Shown one piece after another: positions 1 to 23,400 of a stretch of 64,000 nucleotides of DNA. A program made the translations under genes and the position numbers. Numbering within the stretch: the stretch's first letter is position 1; each line of letters opens with the position of its first letter. Where the stretch lies: assembly GCF_963675165.1 (NCBI RefSeq), contig NC_087389.1, forward strand, positions 2,018,001 to 2,082,000, in the 5' to 3' direction. The notes beneath the pieces were generated by a model. It saw only the letters and a program-made list of their open reading frames with translations. It was not told where the DNA came from and did not search any database. This DNA comes from Halichondria panicea (taxonomy: Eukaryota > Porifera > Demospongiae > Suberitida > Halichondriidae).

Positions 1-228
1 TGGAGTCACATCAGAGGGAGATTAGAACATGAGACTATCAGCCGTCTGTGTGAATTTTTATATCAATCTCTATATACACGTAGTAGCCATGCATATCAAA
101 TTGATGTTTGTAACGTTTTGTGGAATCAAAAAAATGGCAATTTGTGATGATTGACTTTATGTTAAAGGTGTAGGGTGAAATGATACAAAATAATTATAAC
201 ACAGCACGGGAGTTCATACAAAAGAAGG

Positions 229-2760
229 TTATACTTCATCTTCAACTGTTGCAGTTCTACGATTCTTTCTTGTAATGGGGTATGTGTAGATCACACTGCT
301 GTTAGGTACATAGCCAAATCGTCTCTGTTCAGAATGCCACACCCACATCCAACCTTTAGGGTAGTGCATGTGCGACTGGGGGGTGAGCACATCACCTTTC
401 TTGAGAGCCAGACAGCTGCTACTGTTCTCTGGTGGTTCGTAATCTTTAGCTGCTGTTAATGCAGGAGTGCCTCGCTGAGTTAGATCTGAGAGTGCTCTCG
501 TACTGAAAGATTTTCTCTTGTCAGTTTTATCGCTGAGTCGGCGAGGTTGCCGGTCGTTTGGGGTGACAGGTGTAACAGGAGCTGACTTTGGAAATCGCCT
601 GTTTGCTGGAGGTGTTGATGTTTGATTGGTTAATCGCTCTAGCGTGTCTTCGAACGAGAACCATGTGCCTTCTTCAGTTGCAGAGGGAGCTACTTCGATC
701 TGAGCTGTTGCTGGTGTGGTCAGCGTGTTGAGTGGAGATGTGCTTGCACTTTTCCCACCACTGGCACTCGAGGCACTACTTACTTGTCTAGCAGTGTTGG
801 TGGTTACACTTGCAGTTGAAGCCGTACTTCGCTGCCTAACAGTGTTTGTTTCGGTACTAGCGCCAGAGGCCACCTGTCTAATGCCCCCAGAGACAACTAA
901 TTCAGTTTGTGTAGTAGCGTCTGCCTGCCTTACTCCACCCGTACCTCTATCAGAATCATAACGAGTGAGAAGCTTTTTCGGAACGAGCCCTTCCACATGA
1001 TGACTTGTCATTACCCACGCCCACTGTCCACGACCATAATCCAACACAATCACCAACTCATTCTTACGCAATGCAATTTCCCCTTTGAATGTAGGCCGAC
1101 GACCTTCAAGGCAACGAAAAATCCCAAAAGGCTTCTTCTCACCAGCAACAGGAAGGAATACATCATCTGATGAGTCATAGTCTACGGCATATTGTCGACT
1201 GAGTTTGTTTCTCCGGCGATTGGATGCTGCAGGACGTTTCGAACAGTCACAGTTTTTCCTCGAGCATCCTGGAGAGCCACTGGACGAATGACGCTCTGTA
1301 GCTGCAGTTGCTTCGTCCAAGCGGTCGTCACTGGAGAGGCCAACAGTACTCAGTTTTTCACTATAATTGGAGTGAACTGCTTCTCTGGACGAGAGTAATC
1401 GGCTAACTTGAGGCCGAACTCTTGCACCACTTTCATTCATGGAAACACTTCTTTTTACAACTTGTGGCCTAGTGCTGTAGGGGGTATATTTGAAGAACGA
1501 TTCACTTCGAACAATGGTATTTGCAACTGCTGGACAGGATTGTCTACGTGCGTGTAGTCGGGATGTGGTTGATGTTCCTTCTATAAGTTGTCCAGGTGTG
1601 TTTTCATAATCTATGGAATTGGTTTGATCAACTGGTACTTTGGCAACAGTACTTACGGTATTTCGCTGACTGACATTGGATAGGGATCTGCGAATAGTTG
1701 GTCTGGGTGGGTTTGTTTGAGTAAGTGTTCTATCAGGAGTGGCTGACTCAGCAACAGTACTTATGGTATTTCGCTGGTTCCCATTGGATAATGATCTGTG
1801 AATCGCTGGTCTGGGTGGGTTTGTTTGAGCGAGTGTTCTATCAGGAGTGGCTGACTCAGCAACAGTACTTGTGGTATTTCGCTGGCTCCCATTGGATAAT
1901 GATCTGTGAATCGCTGGTCTGGGTGGGTTTGTTTGAGTGAGTGTTCTATCAGGAGTGGCGGACGACACAGCAACAATACTTGTGGTATTTCGCTGGCTCG
2001 CACTGGATAGTGATCTGTGATGAGTTCGTGTTGGTGGGTTTGTTTGAGAGAGTGTTCTATCAGGAGTTGCTGACACAGCTACAGTATTTGTGGTATTTCG
2101 CTGGCTGGCGCTGGAAAGTGATCTGCGATGAGTTGGTCTCAATGGAGGGGAAGATAGCTGTGAGAAAATACCATCAGGAGTGGTTGACACAGCAACAGTA
2201 CTTGGGGCATTCCGCTGACTGCCATTAGATAATGATCTGCGATGAGTTAGTCTCGATGGATTTGATGAAGGCTGAGATAGTGCACTATCAGGAGTAGATA
2301 ATGAAGCTTGTCTCATGACTGGAGTTGAGTTAGAGGGTCCGTCAACCTGCTCTTGAATATGATTAACTCCAACAGAGCTCTGTGATCCCTGGCCAATTGG
2401 AACTATGCCCAGATGTAGACTCACGGGCCGATGTCGATGGAGTGACGAATAATCATCATTTTTCTGGAATGCATTCTCATTAACAGCTTCGAGAGCGTAA
2501 CAAAATGACTGGGGGACATAGCCGCATTTTCCGTCAATGTTTCTTACATACACCCACTCCCTGTCAGTGAATAGGGCTTCGAGAACTTGACCTCTGTGTG
2601 CACTTAGTTCATCGGAAACAGTTGCATTGAAATCTTGCAGTACGACAGTGAAAGAGGGTCGCCCATTGGCGACTGCTGTAGTGGCATCATTTGATTGAGA
2701 AATGTTACCAACTTTGGCCTTGCTATGGCGCTTCCTTGTGGATCCACAGAACCAAGGCAT
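229..2760 (-). CDS. Three-SH3-domain protein with 36-residue Ser/Thr-rich repeats
   Basis: This is an uninterrupted 843-residue frame starting MPWFCGSTRKRHSK and ending TAA. An SH3-like domain lies near residues 35-95 (WVYVRNIDGKCGYVPQSF is the WV...GYVP core). A second follows around 545-605 (QWAWVMTSHHVEGLVPKKLL) and a third near 770-830 (WMWVWHSEQRRFGYVPNSS). Between the first two are about six 36-residue repeats (108 bp in DNA, about 1660-2260) built on HRRSLSxxSQRNT and ATPDRTLxQTNPP. These are rich in Ser, Thr and basic residues, so they could be phosphorylated or bind other SH3 or 14-3-3 proteins (inference). There is no catalytic domain, signal peptide or membrane segment. It is probably a cytoplasmic scaffold or adaptor. 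I do not recognise a specific orthologue. An acceptor-like site just upstream of the ATG suggests a 5'UTR intron. Confidence 0.85.
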   Translation of the reverse strand: MPWFCGSTRKRHSKAKVGNISQSNDATTAVANGRPSFTVVLQDFNATVSDELSAHRGQVLEALFTDREWVYVRNIDGKCGYVPQSFCYALEAVNENAFQKNDDYSSLHRHRPVSLHLGIVPIGQGSQSSVGVNHIQEQVDGPSNSTPVMRQASLSTPDSALSQPSSNPSRLTHRRSLSNGSQRNAPSTVAVSTTPDGIFSQLSSPPLRPTHRRSLSSASQRNTTNTVAVSATPDRTLSQTNPPTRTHHRSLSSASQRNTTSIVAVSSATPDRTLTQTNPPRPAIHRSLSNGSQRNTTSTVAESATPDRTLAQTNPPRPAIHRSLSNGNQRNTISTVAESATPDRTLTQTNPPRPTIRRSLSNVSQRNTVSTVAKVPVDQTNSIDYENTPGQLIEGTSTTSRLHARRQSCPAVANTIVRSESFFKYTPYSTRPQVVKRSVSMNESGARVRPQVSRLLSSREAVHSNYSEKLSTVGLSSDDRLDEATAATERHSSSGSPGCSRKNCDCSKRPAASNRRRNKLSRQYAVDYDSSDDVFLPVAGEKKPFGIFRCLEGRRPTFKGEIALRKNELVIVLDYGRGQWAWVMTSHHVEGLVPKKLLTRYDSDRGTGGVRQADATTQTELVVSGGIRQVASGASTETNTVRQRSTASTASVTTNTARQVSSASSASGGKSASTSPLNTLTTPATAQIEVAPSATEEGTWFSFEDTLERLTNQTSTPPANRRFPKSAPVTPVTPNDRQPRRLSDKTDKRKSFSTRALSDLTQRGTPALTAAKDYEPPENSSSCLALKKGDVLTPQSHMHYPKGWMWVWHSEQRRFGYVPNSSVIYTYPITRKNRRTATVEDEV

Positions 2761-4260
2761 TTTGGCTTCAGCTCAGTTAAACATCTACATGTGAATAGCA
2801 GAGTTATGATAACACAATAGAGCTTAATTAACAAAAATGGACACAGTAGAAGATCGTGTGGCATTGTTTAGTATGATAGTAACTTTGCTGTACACATGTT
2901 ATGCAAGTAACTGCTTGCTTATACACAAAACATTGATAGAGATGTATCTTTAACTACACAATACAGTTTCAATATAAACACTGGGAAACGTTAAGTGTGT
3001 ACTCTGTCAAAAACTAAACAATCACTGAACTCTGGCAAATAAAGTGAGTATATATAATATGGACACAGACATCGCATATATACACCCACAAAAATGTGTC
3101 GTTAGTCAGCAACACCTGGCAAAGTAAACACACTTTATAGAAAGAGAATGATCTCAATAATTATTGCTGAATGGGCACCTTAATTGCTAGTGTAAACGTA
3201 TCCATGGTAGCTAAAATTGATGTTTCCAAACACACTGTTATAATTATCTTAAAATGCAGCACATCCAAATGAAACCGCTTGTCAAACTGAAATTATTGGG
3301 ACACATGTGCACATTCTAGTAAACAGCAACTGTTATCACTTAAGTCGTAAAGAACTAATGGATTGTTTAGATTACTTACAAAACATGTTTTCACTGAAAA
3401 CTATCGTGGAACCTTCCCAAGTGGCATCATATCATAAGAGGGTACCTGCACACTACTATCTGTCCACACGCTAGCCCACAAACTCATGCCCCAAGCATGC
3501 ATTTGCACCATACAATAACCACCACATGACACACACGAATCCATGCAGGGAATATTTTGCATCTTAGGATCTTAGGCTATGGTAAATATTATAATTATCC
3601 GTTGCTACAAAAAACCAGTACTACCGAGATAGCCCTGTCCGTATGTATGGCCACGAACACTAGTTTGAAACGTCACAGGTTATTAAAGGAGTGCTTGTCC
3701 ATACTACATTCGATGTTAATTATCAAGTCAGGAATCAGTACCAACTAATCTAATTGAGTCTGGCCACACCAGACAGACAGTAGGTACTTCAAAGAGAAAA
3801 TGGCTAAGCTGAGTACAGTGTACACAGCTACAATACACACAGTACATCTGCTACATGCATGCAGCAGCTAGTTGCAGTTGCATGCATGAATTAAACTGTG
3901 TTGCAACCTGCAGAGCTAGATACCATGCTAATAGCTCAGACCTGCATGCTTCAGTAGTTCAGACTATCTCAGCTACAGCAGTATACATTAATTTGCAAAC
4001 AGAGCTGACAGAAGCATGCATGCATATAATTATGCTTATAGTATAGATACTCGTCTGAGATAGAGTTATCATAATAGCATGCTATATAAACGTTAATTGC
4101 ATTGCAGTCTTTATGTCCATTCCAGACACATTATAAAATGATATGGACAGTAACTTGTCACTCACCAATATCTAGATCTGTGCACTTGCAGTGGTAAGCT
4201 TGCAATCCACAGTCCTTTGCAATCTGCTGGTTTTCAATGCCTCTAAATTTTATATTCATG
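2761..4260 (-). promoter_or_regulatory. Probable 5'UTR intron and noncoding first exon of the SH3 gene
   Basis: On the minus strand, CACATGTAG immediately precedes a short leader and the ATG at 2760, which fits a 3' splice site at about 2787. A matching donor (ATATTG|GTGAGTGAC) lies near 4164, so the stretch from about 4165 upstream could be a noncoding first exon and 2787-4164 an intron. The leader contains a three-codon upstream ORF (ATG TTT AAC TGA) ending 11 bases before the main ATG. The rest of the interval is AT-rich with no convincing coding frame. The model is inferred from splice signals only. Confidence 0.35.
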
Positions 4261-4671
4261 AATTCTGCCTCATTAGACATACACTTCCACTTTTACAGAG
4301 ACTTAATTGAATGCTAATGACATCATGTAATTTGTGGTTGCCCCTCCCAGATCGACAAAGCCATTGAACACAAATGACAGACCAGAGGAGGAACGCCAGG
4401 GTCAATAGGGTCACGTTTAATGAAGGACATATAGACCATTAAGAATGTTATTACTCAATGACAAAAATTACAGACCGAAAGATGGGGGAAAAGAATGTCT
4501 ATGAGACAAAACAAAACTTAGCTATTTTATAATAGTGCTTTGATTATCATGCATGTATAAAATTAAGAACTACATAGGTATATTATAGTGCACAGCAGAA
4601 AAATAGCCCCATAGATATACGTACAATTATGGCTGCTAGTCTCAATAAAAACTACACAGAGTTGAGCAGAG

Positions 4672-11479
<6,808 letters not shown>

Positions 11480-11619
11480 TGTACTGTTTCTTTATAATTA
11501 TAGTTCCACGATCTGGATAAGAAAGAAAAACAGAAAGTTGGGAAAGTTTCGTGGGACAAAAAAGGTGGCAACAACCTATCAAACATTATCATTTATTAAC
11601 AGCTCAGAGCTCCTGATAT

Positions 11620-11990
11620 TGGATGGAAAGACAATACTTGCTAAGATACTGCAATCACACTGTTGGCACCTCAATCAAGTAGAAGCATGTACTGTACATG
11701 GATATTGGAAAGACACACAGTTGGTCACCTCAAGCAAGTAGAAGCATGTACATGGATATTGGAAAGACACACTGTTGATCACCTCAATCAAGTAGAGGCA
11801 TGTACATGGATATTGGAAAGACACACAGTTGGTCACCTCAATCAAGTAGAGGCATGTACATGGATATTGGAAAGACACACTGTTGGTCACCTCAATCAAG
11901 CAGAGGCATGTACATACATATTGGACAGACAATACTTGCTAACCCATTGCTCTCATTGCCATCACACTATTGGTTACCTCAACATCGTTA
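11620..11990. repeat. 54-bp tandem repeat upstream of CAMK1 exon 1
   Basis: About five tandem units of 54 bp are present, with the core GTAGAGGCATGTACATGGAT then ATTGGAAAGACACACAGTTG then GTCACCTCAATCAA. Degenerate end units contain GACAATACTTGCTAA. Because 54 is divisible by 3, several frames stay open through it; these are not genes. It lies about 140 bp upstream of the CAMK1 ATG. Confidence 0.9.
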
Positions 11991-12099
11991 ACAACAGACA
12001 AAACAAACATCTCTCCAATCAAGCTTTGAAATGCAGGAAATTGCGTGAAGGAAGTGAATGGTATTTAGTGTATAAAACATATTAAACAGAATAAAACTG

Positions 12100-12943
12100 T
12101 TTCATTGAATAATTTCCAGGAATAATTAATCAACTCCCACAGAACATAAATTCCCTTCCTGGTGGGCTCTACACAAGCCATGCTAAATGATTATTTTGAC
12201 AAGGTAGTCAAAGAAAACAGGAGATGGGATTTACTGTAGAAGTAACAACAAGAAATTCCTGAGTTAATTAATTGAGGCAATTGTACAGCCATGTATTCTA
12301 AGGAGTTCTCAAGTGTCTGTAAGTCAAGTCAGATTCTGTCAGCACAAGACCAGCAAAACTATTCCATTCATTATTACACAACAAACACTAGTACTTACTC
12401 AACAGTGAGGTACATGTATTATTTTACAGAATTTCATACCCAACTAGAGAGGTGACACCACCACGACAGTCTGATTGAAGCTTTGATTAGCTCACTGGAA
12501 GTTAGGCCAAAGAATTGTTTGCTGTGCATTCCTCGTGCACATGCTAGTGTGTAAGGATGAAGGATCAGGTCCCGTTGACGTAATATTACGTAACTGTACT
12601 ACCTAACGCAAACACTGAGCAAAGGCAAGCCAAGCAAATTCCTTTACTACACTCGGTTAACCCTATTCTCATTAGGGACTCAAGTAGTGTATAAGAATGA
12701 AGGCTCAGATCCTGTTGCTATGTTGAGGACATACATGTACATGTACTAGTACAAACACTAAGCAAAACACATCCCTTTCTATACTGCACTCATTAGGGAC
12801 TCAAGTGCTAACAACCATGGGTGTAAACAGTGAACTCAGTGTAACCTATCTTCATGCACTGGCTCACTACTGAGCTGTGACTTCCCTCCCCCCCCCCCCC
12901 CTCTCCCTTCTTCTCCCAACACACACACACAGACTGCTCCCCC

Positions 12944-12974
<31 letters not shown>

Positions 12975-13370
12975 GTACACATGCGCGTCACACACACACA
13001 CACACACACAAACAAGTATCATGCGTAACGCAAGGCATCAAAGATCTACCATTAATTTGACTAGAATTTCTGTCTTGAATGAACATCAGATGCCAACCAT
13101 TGTATTTTCCGTTTGAGCTAGTAAACACAACATGAACAGTTGACACAATTCCTCTCACCCAAATGTATATCTTAAACACACACATCACAGCATCCTACTT
13201 ACAGGCTAGAAGCCCTATGGCTAACAGATCAGTGGGTAAAAGGCTTTAGATAATAGCTGAACTTCTAATAGAAGTTCAGAAGTTCAGCAATCTTTCTAAC
13301 TCTGCCTTATTTTACTTGTAAAATATAATTATGTCTAAGTCATGCAACTTAGCAGACATCCACAAACAAG
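12100..13370. repeat. Intergenic repeats with a CA microsatellite
   Basis: No gene is visible here. Two diverged copies of a roughly 150-bp segment (GGATGAAGGATCAGGTCCCG / GAATGAAGGCTCAGATCCTG, each ending CATTAGGGACTCAAGT) lie at about 12530-12690 and 12690-12830. A C-run and an interrupted (CA)n microsatellite occupy about 12886-13012. Open frames through the microsatellite are low-complexity artefacts. Confidence 0.7.
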
Positions 13371-13582
13371 ACAACTTACTTTTCTTCCCTTAAACACTCT
13401 CCCACTGTCTTGAGACCCTCAGGCAAGTGCAATAGTGTCTTCTAGCTGCTCAGAAGGAAAGGAAGTGAGAAACTGTTTCATGCGGAGATTACGAAGCAAA
13501 TATATTAAGAACGGAGATTGTATACGGAGGTGTACAAACAAAGATCAAGAGAAGGACAGCTTCTTGGTGAGGTACTATAGGT
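13371..13582. promoter_or_regulatory. Possible divergent promoter of CAMK1 and RTCB
   Basis: A minus-strand donor-like site (AAA|GTAAGT, + strand ACTTAC at about 13375) could end a noncoding first exon of CAMK1 within about 13380-13490. RTCB starts at 13583 on the plus strand. If the CAMK1 leader exon is real, the two genes are driven divergently from this short interval. No TATA box is apparent. Confidence 0.3.
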
Positions 13583-18146
<4,564 letters not shown>

Positions 18147-20423
18147 TGAATCATCATGCATGACTCTGTTTATTGTTGATTTCTGTGTTTTTACGCCACT
18201 TTGTTGATTGCTGACTATTGCTGACTGTGCACAAACGTTTATTTATAAAAATGATGTTCTTGGATATTGACTCTGAGCACATGATTTAATAACCCAGCTA
18301 GTAGATAACTTATACTAGTGATGCCTCTTGGAACTGGACTGAGGTTTTTCTTTATGTGAGTGTGAATGCAGTTACATAAACTATAGCTAGGCTATGACAT
18401 AGCCTATGTTAGCTATGTAGCTAGGCATGGCCGGCCATGGTGGTATCTGTGTTTTCCCTTTTTATGCTGATTGTATTATTACAGGTTCTGAGGTAGATAT
18501 ATCTGTTGTAGTCTATATATATACCCCATGTAGAGATATGTACACACTTAATACTTTTAATTATAAATAAAAATCTCAAATTTTAAGAAAAAGAGAAAAA
18601 GTGCCACTCATTTTAATATTAATTTAAATAGTGCCAACATTATTTTACTTCTTGTCAATTAGCGTTTTAAATCAGACGATTTTTGCAGTTTTTTCGAAGT
18701 ATATACAATGTAGTTGATAATAAAAGCATAGATGCAATTATAATAATGGTTTCAGGAAGTTCATGAATGAGGTTGGTGAGAGGCGACTGGCTGAGTCCTA
18801 CCTGTTCAGGAGACTGGCTCAACTGACCATCTACCAGTGGACCAAACTCTCTGATATGACTGGCACACACATGCACAGTGAGTGATGACAGCTGTATATT
18901 CTAATAGTTACCTTTACTTCCGTATAGCGCCACATTTTCTTAAGGACCAACTGTTTCACGGATTTTATATTTGCGGATTGAGTTTCAAAGTAGACTCTCG
19001 TTAATCCTTGGGACAGTACAGTTTGGCCGCGTTAGCGAGGTGGCTGCATTTTAGAAAGTGGCCCCAGCTCATTCACGGTCCTACCTCAAATCCAATGGTT
19101 AATTTAGCGGTTCTGTTTCGTCTCGAGGATAAAAATCATTATAATTGCGCTCTCTCTTCCAATTTTCTTTGCCAAACAACACCCAAAACGTATATCCGGC
19201 CGCATTATAAGTATAAAAAAACTAGTTTGGAAAGATCAGAACAGAATAGCGAGGTGGCCGCAGCGAGTTTTGTGTAGTAATGATCTAGCTAGCAATCTGT
19301 GCCAAACGAAACGACCAGCTAGTATATCGAGGTGACCGTAATTCAGAGAGCTGAATTGAGATACTCTACTGTATTTCATGGCCATAATTGTCTAGGTTCA
19401 AGATCGAATGAATGTCTTTGTCACCTCCTATAATATAACACACTTTCCAGCCGAGTTGCCTCTAAAATAACGCTAGGTCACCAACTAGGCCTGGTGGTAT
19501 TGATTGTATCTGGGCGTGGTTAGGAACCAAAAAACAAAAGCAAAGAGATTTTGCTAGAACAACACACCTGTCGACAAGGGCCAGCAGTGTTGGTTTATTA
19601 GCTCTATTAGCTTGTAGTCCATCACAAAAGGCAGTAATTGATAGCAAGAAACTTGCCATACCATGTTGAAAACCAGACAAAGACGTTTCTTCCTTCTGAC
19701 AGGAGCTTGAGAGCCTGGGCCTGTTTTGCAATGAGAAGGAGGCCTTCTTGTTTCCGCAAGACAATGTATACGTCAATCTGAACAACTTAAACTTGCCATA
19801 GCTAGCTAGCTAGATAATCTATGGCTAGAGATTTTAGTGCTTGAGAGCATACACAGAGCTAAATTACGATATTAAACTTATACGGGGAAATATGACAGGA
19901 AACAAAATGTGAAGAATCTGTTTCTGATTTCTGCCACGCCCAGATACAATCAATATCAGGTCGTATTTTTCAACTTCGTTCTATATATTAAACAAAATTT
20001 ACCTGGGAACGAGGCTAAGTTTCTGGCATGATATGGTTCAATGGCTACCAACCATGCATACAATGTACATGATATCTGACTCGTAGCTAGCTGCATGCTG
20101 TGCCTCCTATGCAGGTATATCGACTGGCAGAGTGACCAAGAACTTTTTACAGAACTTGCAACGTGAAATGAAGAAAATTCAAGGTCCAAAAACATGATGG
20201 TATTAAAATGGTTGTATAATTCCAACTTTTTTTTTTATCCTCACTTAATTTATGGCATCACACATTAAATATCATGTTGTATACATGTATAATAATTATG
20301 CACTCAGTTCTCTATATACAACATGATTATGTAAAACTAATTATTAAATGAGGGGATTGAATCCATGTGAATTAATGAGTGTACAAAAATATGACAACAA
20401 AATAAAAAATACGCTCATTTGAT
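18147..20423. other. Intergenic region between convergent RTCB and ALDH18A1, with repeats and an exon-like block
   Basis: It contains the RTCB 3'UTR (AATAAA at 18566). At 18754-18873 there is an exon-like block with a TTTCAG acceptor and a CACA|GTGAGT donor, whose frame reads MNEVGERRLAESYLFRRLAQ then LTIYQWTKLSDM; I cannot assign it to a gene. At about 19495-19957 a segment is bounded by inverted copies of TATTGATTGTATCTGGGCGTGG, a likely MITE without a clear target duplication. GCGAGGTGGCYGCA motifs occur at about 19034 and 19248. The rest shows nothing recognisable. Confidence 0.55.
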
Positions 20424-23400
20424 CTAATTGGCCAATGTGTTAGAATGATCTTCAGTTTCAGAATGGACTGGCTTGCTCTTGTCGGTAGCCAGCTGCTGAT
20501 GTATGTACACACAAGAGCCGTCTTGGCCAAAGTCTGTCACTGCATGTCCTTCACCTCTCAGTAGCCATTTTGTTGTGAGAAGTCCTTCAATACCCACCGG
20601 TCCTCTAGCGTGGATACGCCCGGTGCTGATTCCCACCTCAGCCCCCAGTCCAAATCGATAGCCATCGGCAAACCTGGTACTGGCATTGTGAAACACACAC
20701 GCACTGTCCACACATCGGAGAAACTCATCAGCTGTGGCATCTAGGGAAGAGGTCACATTTTAAATTAATTGATACATAAAACCAAGTACGTAACATCAGG
20801 TATTCATGCACTCCTTGTAACGTGTGTTATTATTTCACGCACAAGGGGGGGTTAACCTGATTTTGTATGTTAGATGGTCAATCATTCTCACCATTTTCTG
20901 TGACAATGGCATCAGTGTGTGAGCTGCCATAAGTGTTGATATGCTGTACTGCATCAGACAAAGAGTCCACCACCTCCAAGTTGCACTCTAGCCCCCCGTA
21001 CTCAACGTGCAGTGAGGGCACTGGTCCCGAGTGGAAGGGGAGGGTGGAGCTCAGTGAAGGGCCAGGATGGATGACAACACCTCTCTCTTTCAGGGCGGCT
21101 ATCACCGACTGGAAGATGGAGGAGTTGAGGAGACTCTTGTGTAGTAGGATGGTCTCCACGGCATTGCACGCGGCAGGGTAGTCACATTTGGAGTCCACCA
21201 CTGCAGAGGTAAAGATAAAAATAAATTGCCATCAACTCACTTCTCTTTTTCTTAACTAACAATGAGGGTAAAACATTGTATGCAAAGCTGGGCCTACAAT
21301 CCAACTCACCAACATTGAGTGCTTTGTTGAGATCAGCGTCTTTGTCCAAGTAAACATGACAGATTCCGTCAGCGTGACCCAGGACGGGGATCTTGCCCTG
21401 CACCTGCTCCAAGATACTTCGTACAAGACTGTTTCCTCCCCTTGGGATGACCAGGTCGATTTGGTTATGTAGCGAGAGCAACTCACTCACTTCCTCTCTG
21501 CTGTCAACCTGTAGGTTTAATTTCACAACATTATTATGTATGAAGTGATGGCCACTCTCTGGCAAGTTGTGAAAATTAGGTAACGTTTAGAGGGGAATGT
21601 GATGACTCACCAATCCAACCGCTCCTTTGGGCACATGCAGTGAGAGAGCCTCCTGGACCAAACTATGAAGGTATCTGTTGCTATGCTTGGCCTCTTTACC
21701 ACCCTTGAGGAGGAGACCATTCGCTGTGGCCACTGACAGACCTGCAACCTGTAAAAAAGACACGTACTCAATAACTCCTCAAGACACGCATATGAAGTCC
21801 ATAATTCTTGAACCGAAGTAGTTATATACTCTTAGGTTCCAATGCATGACAGGGGTTCCATCTAGAGATTAGTTATTTGGGGGGGGGGGGGGGGGGGAGA
21901 TGAATTAAGTTAAGTCCTCCCCTGAAACAACATTTTCTTTTAGCTTCTCAGAATGTCAGTGCAATTTAAATGCCATTTAGTAGACCCTCTCTAAGAAATT
22001 GCAGTGGAGGGGGAAAGTTAGGTTGTTTGGGGAGCTTCGGTCCCTCTGCCCCCCACCCCCCCTGTATAGAACCCTGCATGAGTCAAGTATGCCATACACA
22101 CAAGCTAGCCTTCATAAAGAAAATACCACAATACAAAAGGGCTGGTTACCTGAATGAGACAGTCTGGCCTGGACTCAAAGATGACCAGAAGCACTCCAAT
22201 GGGCACTTTCTGCTGCTCCAACACCAGCTCCTTTCCCACCAGTGTTCGTCTGATCACTTGACCAACGTGGTCGCCATTGACAACTGCCTCAGCCAGCTGT
22301 TGTAGTCCATCTGAGAGGCTCTCCAGTTTCTCGTGAGTAAGCTTGAGTCGAGATTTGAGAGCATCTGCAAGGTCAATGGCTTCTTTGATGTCCTTCTGGT
22401 TGGCAGTGATAATTTCCTGCTCTCTCTCCATCACCAGGTCTGCTAGACGGTGAAGAATAGCGGCTCTCTATGACAACAAAGTAGCAGTAACTTAACTTAT
22501 GTGCACCACTTATTAAAAACACACACACCTGGTCTGAGGAGAGTGCTTGGAGAGCATAGCTTCCATCACGAGCTGTATTGAAAGAGTGCGTAACAATAGA
22601 ATGCAAAGTCACAGATAAGCCACAAGGATGTATTACATATTACAGTAGGCGCAAATGCTAGCTCTTCATAATCATACACACTAACTAAATACCCTAGCTT
22701 TACCTTCATCTGCCAAAACAGCACCACTGGTTGCTAACTCAATGTGTCCATTCCTCGTAATAAAGGTGCCGACAGGTTTTCCTTGGACAATGTCCAGAAT
22801 AGTCTCCCCTTGTCTCATCCCATTGGCAATGACAACAGCTGTCTCTCCCTCCACTGCCCTCACAGCTGACTGTAACTATAGGGGAACATTGAATAAGCAC
22901 TTCCACATTATCATAGTGTCTAGGTACAGTAGCGTTAACATTTGAAACAGCCTCCAGGCCAGACTACGTCGAAAATGAGTACTACGTACATCATAACATG
23001 AACAATAATAACACACCTTTGACTCCATTCCTCCTCGGCCCACTCTGGACTTGCCTCCAAACTTGACCTCGTTGTTGGCATGCTCAGGGTAATAAGTCTG
23101 AATAAGTCGTGAGCTGGGGTCACTGGGTGGACCGGTGTACAGTCCATCCACATCTGATAACAGCACTAGGAGGTCTGCATTCATTGCCGTGGAAACCTGA
23201 GCCGCCAGCTGGTCATTGTCTGGTATGCTTAGGACCTGTCGATGATTGTGTGTGTTTGAGTAGGTGGCTCAATAATACTATACAAACGTCTCTGTGTGTA
23301 GTCTCAACAGTGTCTGCATTGTCTGCATTGTGCAATGCAGTGAGGGTGGAGCTCAAGCATTTGACAATAGAAGCCATTGTTCTGATGGATGACCCATGTG

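Noticed and set aside
11663-12085. 140-codon frame with repeated CTWILERHTVGHLNQVEA
   Set aside because: It is a 54-bp tandem repeat open in several frames and on both strands; no splice or start context.
12877-13116. Frame through the CA microsatellite
   Set aside because: Low-complexity translation only.
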